A DNA stretch of 64,000 bases from Arctopsyche grandis. Taxonomy: Eukaryota > Arthropoda > Insecta > Trichoptera > Hydropsychidae. The stretch covers positions 26,901,205 through 26,965,204 of the forward strand of contig NC_135361.1 in NCBI RefSeq assembly GCF_051622035.1. Direction: 5' to 3'. The position numbers and the translations under genes were made by a program. The notes beneath the pieces are model-generated. The model was not told the origin of the DNA, ran no database searches, and saw nothing but the letters and a program-made list of their open reading frames with translations. Of this stretch, positions 57,945-64,000 are shown in pieces. The number at the start of each line of letters is the position of its first letter. The first letter of the stretch is position 1.

Positions 57945-60596
57945 CTAGTTGAAAAGGAAAAATGCTGAAAGTAGCGAAAGCCCTGAAACCGCCAAAACTG
58001 TCAGGGTTGGCAGACTCTTCGGTGCGGAGTTGCAGTAGTCGTCAGTGCAAGAACACACTTCTTGTCTTCCTCCAAATCCTGAACGTTGATAGCATCGACC
58101 CTGAAATTGAATAATTTTCATTATGAAATGTGTTCATAGCTTATGTACACATGTATTTTTATAATAATTAAGTGACTGCTAAAATGCGCCTAGTGACATC
58201 TATGCATGCAAAATACAAACTAAAAAATTTTGTACTGATTTAAAAATTATTATAATAATAAAATCTAAAATAATAAGTGATGTTGGTAAAAGTTTGGATA
58301 CAAATAGTTTTTGAAAATTATAATATATTTACAGTAACTAAGTGCTCAATTTTTACTGTATCTATGTATGTATGTATATATGTACGTAGTAACAATTCAT
58401 AGATTTTTTTTTTTTGATTTTTAAATGCTTTTTATTATTACGAAATTATGTTCTCAATACATCTTATATCTATTTTAATAGCTACTGATCGACTGATCAT
58501 TTTCTATTTTACAATTTAATTTAGTTAAGTAATCATAGTATTATATTATTCGAATGTTAATCTACAGCATAATAGGAAAAAGAGCTCAAAAACCTATTTA
58601 CAACAATTCATAGATGAAGTTTTGTGATCATGCGAAAATTCGAACTCGAGATTTCGATGGATTCGAATTCAGAATCGATCACTGATCACGTTTTCATGAT
58701 TTAGAAAAAAATGTGTTAGTGTATGTCTGTGTATTTTTTGAATACTGTTCGTCCTATCGAACTAAAACTTATTATAAGTTACTGAAATTATTATCGGTAC
58801 GACGTTAAATTTTTTTAAATTTTTAATTTGACCAAAAATGGTACCTCCCCTTATGTAGGTGTTCTCTTTTATTTAAGTTTTTGAATTCAATAATCATCTC
58901 CCAAACCGCTAACCGAATCAGACTGAATTTTTTTACGTGTAATAGAAATTATAAATTTTGTATCCTAATATTTTTACCTCAACCGGAAGCAGTACTTTTA
59001 TTCTAGAGAACCGATGTTTTTTTTATGTTTTTCTCAGAAACCTTTTGGTTTATTGAACCGAAATTTCATATCATAGAAATTTAATACCAAGTTATGTATA
59101 AAATTCACCAACCGGAAGTGGCAGTTTACTCTTGTTTTTTTCTATGGGATGTAAATATATTATAATATTCGTAAATTAAAGAAATAAACCTTGTTAAAAG
59201 TAGAGTGTTCAACCACACATCAAAAGCATCATTAACAAGGGTGTAAACACACAGAGTGGTACGCGGCACGCGTTTTTTATTTAGATAGATTTGCACAAGT
59301 AAACGCTAGCACGTCTGATCTATGCCAGGCCAGTGTTATTGGTGATATATTTTCCTTATATTGACAGTGATCGATAGCGGTGATTCCAATATTTGAAGAA
59401 ATATAGGAGAGATTTGTCGAAATATTAAGATATTTCGAATTAACAATGACATAAACCATTCTCAGTCTATCTAGGCATACCGTGCCTAGTCTGCGCCATA
59501 AGTGACTGTTTGTCAATTCCCATTTGTATCTATTGGTAGTGGACCCTATTCATCTCTTGTTATTAATTTTAATTAAAAATATGACAACTTTTACGATAAT
59601 AAGCAGTGTAAAAAATAAAACACATACACACGTTATGGCATACACATTGAAACAATAAATACTGTATCAGGAACATTTCATATAACAATGATTAGAATCA
59701 ACAGCCGTACTGGACTGTTTTGTAACATTTTTTCATTGGCCTGATCATTGTACATATGTATATGAAAAAAATAGTAAAAAATGAAAGAAAAAAGAAAGAA
59801 AAATGTTGAATTCTTTCTTCTTAAGTACGTATTATATATTTTATTTTATTTTTATATAGATACATATATACCAGGAAGGCCTAAAAGGTAGACCCCAATG
59901 TATTTTCCTAGACAATTAATTACAAAAATTGCAGAATTTTTATTACATAAATCACTAGTTCGATGTATCAAATGTATCAATGGATTAATTCATTAATGCA
60001 TTGATACATTTATGGATTTAGACTTGTACATAATTTTTTACATATTTTAAATAAATCAAATTCAGATATTTGTGACAGCGGGTAGGCTGATTTTTGCCAA
60101 TTCGAGGAACCGTTTCAACAATGAAATTCAGATAAATTGGCAAACTTTGATAAGAAACGATCGACTTAGAGTCACAAATATCCAAGTCTGATCAGCAGTA
60201 TTAAAGATTAGTAGCACGGGATCGAACCCCGCAACCACCGAGCCATACTGTAGGATATATATAACCTTTAAAATTTTCAAGCTTTTTTAACTCTTTATCT
60301 TCATATCCTTGTATTTTCAGTATTTCGAATACGTATAGATATGTAACTACTACAAAGGTCAATGTTGATAAATACCTTATAATTAGATTCGTCCCAACCG
60401 CATCCTCTGATAACTCGGCTATCTGGTGGCAATCCGTTGACTTCGAATTCTATGACTTGGGTGATTTTGCGACACATGGTGTGCTTGTTTCCTTGCTCCA
60501 GTGTGGCACAGTCCTTCTTCATGGCTTCTGGCAACTTTAAACCGGCACATCTCGAATCGTTGTGACTGTTACACGAGTAGCATTGAAGCCCACTAA
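57945..60596 (-). CDS. Ly6/uPAR-fold GPI-anchored protein, paralogue 2 (5' exon not found)
   Basis: Tandem relative of the gene at 37930-50502. Two exons (minus): 60376-60596 (221 nt) and 57945-58100 (156 nt, stop included). Exon 2 carries SGLQCYSCNSHNDSRC, MCRKI and SRVIRGCGWDESNYK. The last exon carries GRCYQRSGFGGRQ, VCSCTDDYCNS and the tail LTVLAVSGLSLLSAFFLFN, a GPI-type hydrophobic end. Ten cysteines match the Ly6/uPAR pattern. The exon 2 acceptor (tgttttcag) leaves a codon missing its first base, so a signal-peptide exon ending in phase 1 must lie at a higher coordinate; I found no convincing candidate up to 64000. The last intron sits at the same codon boundary as in paralogue 1 (before GRCY), showing common descent by duplication. 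Function in this species is unknown. Confidence 0.9.
58620..59140 (+). repeat. Array of about 148-bp ACCGGAAGT modules (locus 3)
   Basis: Aligns to the reverse complement of 400-1450 with the 465-1000 insert absent; a single TTAA marks the empty site at 59081-59084. Cores near 58990 and 59110. Confidence 0.75.
59232..59480. mobile_element. Family C copy in Ly6 paralogue 2 intron
   Basis: Shares TTGACAGTGATCGATAGCGG / AATATTTGAAGAAATATAGG in reverse orientation to 54890-55225. Confidence 0.6.
59870..60255 (-). mobile_element. tRNA-derived SINE (minus) with clear A and B boxes
   Basis: Minus strand head reads ATGGCTCGGTGGTTGCGGGG then GGTTCGATCCCGTGC (B box); 3' tail AGGCCTTCCTGG at 59870-59885. 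Best evidence for the tRNA origin of the family. Confidence 0.8.
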
Positions 60597-61059
60597 CTGA
60601 AAACAATACAGCAAATTATTTTAATTAATTAAAATAATAGCATCCAGTTGGCAATTAGTAATGAGAGAGGAGAAAATAAACTAAAAAATGTAGATCTTAT
60701 GTACATATACATTTGATGTTTTCGAACCATCAATATAACTCAGCACTCGCAATTGTAAATAAGTTTTTGAGCTCTTTTTCCTATTATGCTGTACATTAAC
60801 ATTAGAAAATTAAATTTAAATTGTAAAATAGAAAATGATGAGTAGATCAGTAGCTATTAAAATAGATATAAGATTTAATGTGAACATAATTTAGTAATAA
60901 TAAAAAGCATTTAAAAATCAAAAAATCAAAAGTCAGCACTCGCTGACTGATTTGTGTGCGCTCACCACTATTCGACCGGGACGAAAAATTTTTTATTTCA
61001 ATTTTATTTTAACGAATTTTTAAAATACTTTTTAATAATTATGTAATTCGAACTCATTT

Positions 61060-61990
61060 GTCAGCATAATTCGACATGTTTACGTTGTTGATTGCGGTTA
61101 CGATTACCGCTTCGATCGTATCAGATTTCGCTGGTAGATTTGGGTTTTCTCACAGACATCATGGAAAAATTGAATTATTTAAACTTGGAGCTACAGGGAA
61201 AAGACTAAATTCATTTAAACAAAACTGGTTTTGTTGATATCACATCTGCATATGAAGTTTCTCTTGCATTTTCAAAATATGAAGGAAATGGCAGGTGACA
61301 GTCAAGTGCTTCAAGAACTGTTTGAAAAGAAATTTCAGCAGTTTACTGTCATCGAGTCAATGGTCTCCTTTTTATTATTTATCAATCCTTTTACTTGCCA
61401 AATAAATATAATGGAAATAGTTGTATACATTAAAGAGCTTGTTCAACTAAGGACAGAAGAACTGGAGAACTGGAGAACCTTCAGAATTATATTATGCAAA
61501 AATACTTCTGGAATACAGTGGAGAGAAAAAAGTTTCCATTCTTGAAAATAGCAGCATATAAGATAAATCATTTTTCGATCCCACATACCTTTGCGAATCA
61601 TTGTTTTCAAACATGAATTTAATAAAATCAAAATAAACATAAATCTCGACTCACCGATGAGCATCTTTATGTTTGTTTACTAACAGAAATATCATCACAC
61701 TCTCCTAATTATGGGGCTCTGGCCAATGAAATGCAATGCCAAAGATCATACTGACTTTGAGATTGATATTATAATTTTTATATAATGTTTACTTTTTATG
61801 AAGGAAGCATGACGTGCATTGATTTTAGATAAGAATAGATATAAACTATATTTATTTTTATTTTTAAATTATTTATTACTTATATCTAACTATAAACTTG
61901 CTTTGAAAAAATACATAGGTGATGCTTGCCGTCCTACCGATATTTTGGAATGTGCTCTAGGGTCAAAAAAGGCTGGGAACCCCCGCCTTA
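61060..61990 (+). pseudogene. Decayed hAT transposase (ZBED/GTF2IRD2-like) relic
   Basis: Reading across stops and frameshifts gives short transposase-like blocks: TDIMEKLNYLNLELQGKD near 61155, AGDSQVLQELFEKKFQQF near 61290, then in other frames RLTDEHLYVCLLTEISS near 61655 (the dimerisation end). The far end GGGTTCCCAGCC-type (reverse of 61965-61985) is typical of hAT termini. Frames are broken many times, so it is dead. The 104-codon frame at 61231-61545 is one surviving piece. Confidence 0.65.
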
Positions 61991-61999
61991 ACTGATTTT

Positions 62000-63890
62000 T
62001 GCATGTATGTACAATAAATAGAAAGAAATGCATACGACAAATATAAATAAGCTTATTGTAACGGTTTAAAAATATGAAAACACTATCATAATGGTTGAGT
62101 TAGTACATAATGGTTGAGCTGTTAATTTATGAGATCGCAGGAGATTTTTCTTTGGAAAACTCACCAAACATTAAACAGAAAACTGAAAAAAGTTAACTAA
62201 CGGTCTTCAGAGGAATGACAAGTGGTTGACTTTAAAAAAACACCGAGTTGCCAATTTTGAAGTTTCTTACCCAATTACAATGACTTGCTAAGTTACAATT
62301 ATGTTCTGAAAAATCTATTTTCTACATACATATGTATTCGTTTTAATAAAAATGTCTTTTTATGAAAATGTGGCTGGGGTCGTGATTAAAAAAAAATGGG
62401 ACCTCATGACTTGGTATGATGTAAACACATCTTAAATAATATGTTTTGAATTTTGAAGATCCTGATGTTAATATGTATGTAAACGGTTTCCAAAACAGCG
62501 TCATATATCTATGTAAATATTGCTCAATTTCAGGATACGATATGGTACAATTAACAAACATTAGATGCGCGTTATAACTGCGGCCCTAGATTGCATATTT
62601 TGGTCATAACAATAGAAAATAAGCTTTTGCATTGGGATCTACATATGGCGTGCTTATTTAATTTTTTAATAGTATCTAATAATAGTATTAATAAATAAAT
62701 ACTGCAATAATATTTACGTGTGTACATACATACATACACATATAGATAATACAAAATATATTTTTTCCTTTCTATACAATTTAAATTTACGTATTGACGG
62801 TGCACGTAATGGCTGCCGAGTGAATACGATTTTCTCTATAGAATTTTAAAATGCATAGAATGACAATATTTATGCTTTCTATGCCCAATTAATTTGAATT
62901 ATATAAAAAAAACAATCTCAGTGTGAGACACGGAGTATTTAATTATACATTAATTGTTAATTGTTATGTTTGCTTGAGTTAATTGCGTTTGCCATACAAG
63001 TTGACTTGTTAATGGTGATAATGAACTGCGACACAATAAACAAGTGTTGCTAAAATATTTGCATATATGTGAGGAATTAGCGAACGAGTGCTAGTTCAAT
63101 TTACATCTCCCGATTCTATTTTCAATATTGATCAATTTCATTTTAAAATGCAGCTTCGATATTTCAATATGACTATGAAAAGTACTTCTGCATATACATA
63201 CACAATATATTGCAGTGCTTCACTGTCGTAGTACATAGACATACATATGTTTCTATGAGTGTGCTATCCTACGCATAATCAACGTTAACAATCATATCCA
63301 GGAAGCAGTGGTTATTCAATTTGCAAATTAGCCCCAAGCTAGCGATAGGCACCAGTGGCTTTTAAATGAGATAACAAATGGCCGTGTTATCTGTTTAGAT
63401 TTTCTTCTTTCGAAATGACCATTTCGGTATTCTATTGCTCAATTAGTAGTAGACAGTATATTTTTCATATTTAAATCAATATATAATATGTAGGTCACAA
63501 TTTTATTTTCATCTCGTTCGTATCTCATCCAATACAATGACGCATTTGATTGATGCAATATATATATGTATGTATATTCTAAGATTTCAAAATAGGATAT
63601 AGGTAATTATAAATTTGTAATTACAAAAACGAGGCAAATTCATACGTGAATATGCTATGCTACCCAGGACAGGTAACATTTGAATATAATCACTAAGGTT
63701 TTCATCAACAGTAGTACATATGTATATTCGAAATAGTATTCGTTCTAGTACGTTCGTGTTTTGCATTACATAATATTTGGGAATCTCTTTCTTATGTAGA
63801 CAGATTGTAATGAAGACAACATATGCAAATTCGGAAATTAAATTAAATTACACAATTTTGATCTTATCCTTAATCATAAGCTGACTATGT
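62000..63890. other. Right end: nothing recognised
   Basis: AT-rich sequence with TACATA-type runs. Should include the missing signal-peptide exon of Ly6 paralogue 2 if that intron is short, but I could not identify it. Confidence 0.4.
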
Positions 63891-63897
63891 CATAAGT

Positions 63898-64000
63898 AGT
63901 CACCGGACCCAGAAGGTGCCGCGTATTGTTCAAAGGTTGTAAATGCATTGTTAAAGGTTTGCCGAACCTTTTTTACAAAGGATTTACAACAATGGAATAA
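63898..64000. repeat. Family D repeat, inverted relative to 51518-51622
   Basis: GTCACCGGACCCAGAAGGTG onward matches the other copy in reverse; runs to the window edge. Confidence 0.6.

Noticed and set aside
61076-61237. 53-codon plus-strand frame with a signal-peptide-like start (MFTLLIAVTITASIVS)
   Set aside because: Another frame over the same bases gives hAT transposase residues (TDIMEKLNYLNLELQGKD), so this is relic sequence; wrong strand for the missing Ly6 first exon.

Overview
The window is nuclear genomic DNA from an animal, almost certainly an insect. It has AT-rich, intron-bearing genes for conserved eukaryotic proteins, and its introns and spacers are packed with short non-autonomous transposons. 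I cannot fix the insect order from sequence alone. There is no bacterial gene, operon or CRISPR array.

Five protein-coding genes can be supported. (1) 1533-11312, minus: the 5' half of the spliceosomal helicase Brr2 (SNRNP200). Nineteen exons encode about 1139 residues and the rest lies beyond the left edge. (2) 14321-25872, minus: a complete M17 leucine aminopeptidase (LAP3-like). Eleven exons encode 521 aa, including a mitochondrial-type leader. (3) 20482-22575, minus: a complete, intronless COP1 E3 ubiquitin ligase (697 aa), lying inside intron 2 of the aminopeptidase gene on the same strand. (4) 27846-36429, plus: a complete NOM1 nucleolar MIF4G/MA3 protein. Fifteen exons encode 1156 aa. 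(5) 37930-50502 and 57945-60596, minus: two tandem Ly6/uPAR-fold, GPI-anchored paralogues of the Drosophila sleepless/CG9338 type. The first is complete (149 aa in three exons). The second lacks its signal-peptide exon in the window. All splice junctions listed were read by eye from GT/AG sites; reading phase is kept across every junction and exon sums are whole codons.

Most of the rest is mobile DNA. I recognised: tRNA-derived SINEs (about 5005-5530, 9062-9740, 9813-10170, 43240-43722, 54315-54720, 59870-60255); Helitrons ending in a CGATGA/TCATCG hairpin plus CTAG|T (7025-7986, 31272-31750, 56150-57169 and an end at 52628); TTAA-flanked piggyBac-type MITEs (465-1000, 7422-7929, 17513-18080, 34190-34776, 39017-39777); hAT-type MITEs with 8-bp target duplications (9273-9513, 19566-19777, 39592-39770, 49541-49913); long foldback palindromes (26356-26695, 33643-33937, 43725-43887, 44426-44819, 48456-48812); LTR pieces (11627-13187, 13910-14090, 30817-31233); a LINE 3' end (23900-24412); and a broken hAT transposase (61060-61990). 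Some families did not match anything I know, notably a dispersed array of about 148-bp modules, each carrying ACCGGAAGT (1-1450, 46990-47560, 58620-59140). Many insertions are nested, and several have an empty counterpart elsewhere in the window, so target sites can be read directly.

By layout, the left third is Brr2 plus the aminopeptidase/COP1 nest. The aminopeptidase and NOM1 are divergently transcribed from a 1.97-kb spacer (25873-27845). The right half is Ly6 genes with very long, repeat-filled introns. The five genes have unrelated housekeeping or membrane roles and show no sign of acting as one pathway.
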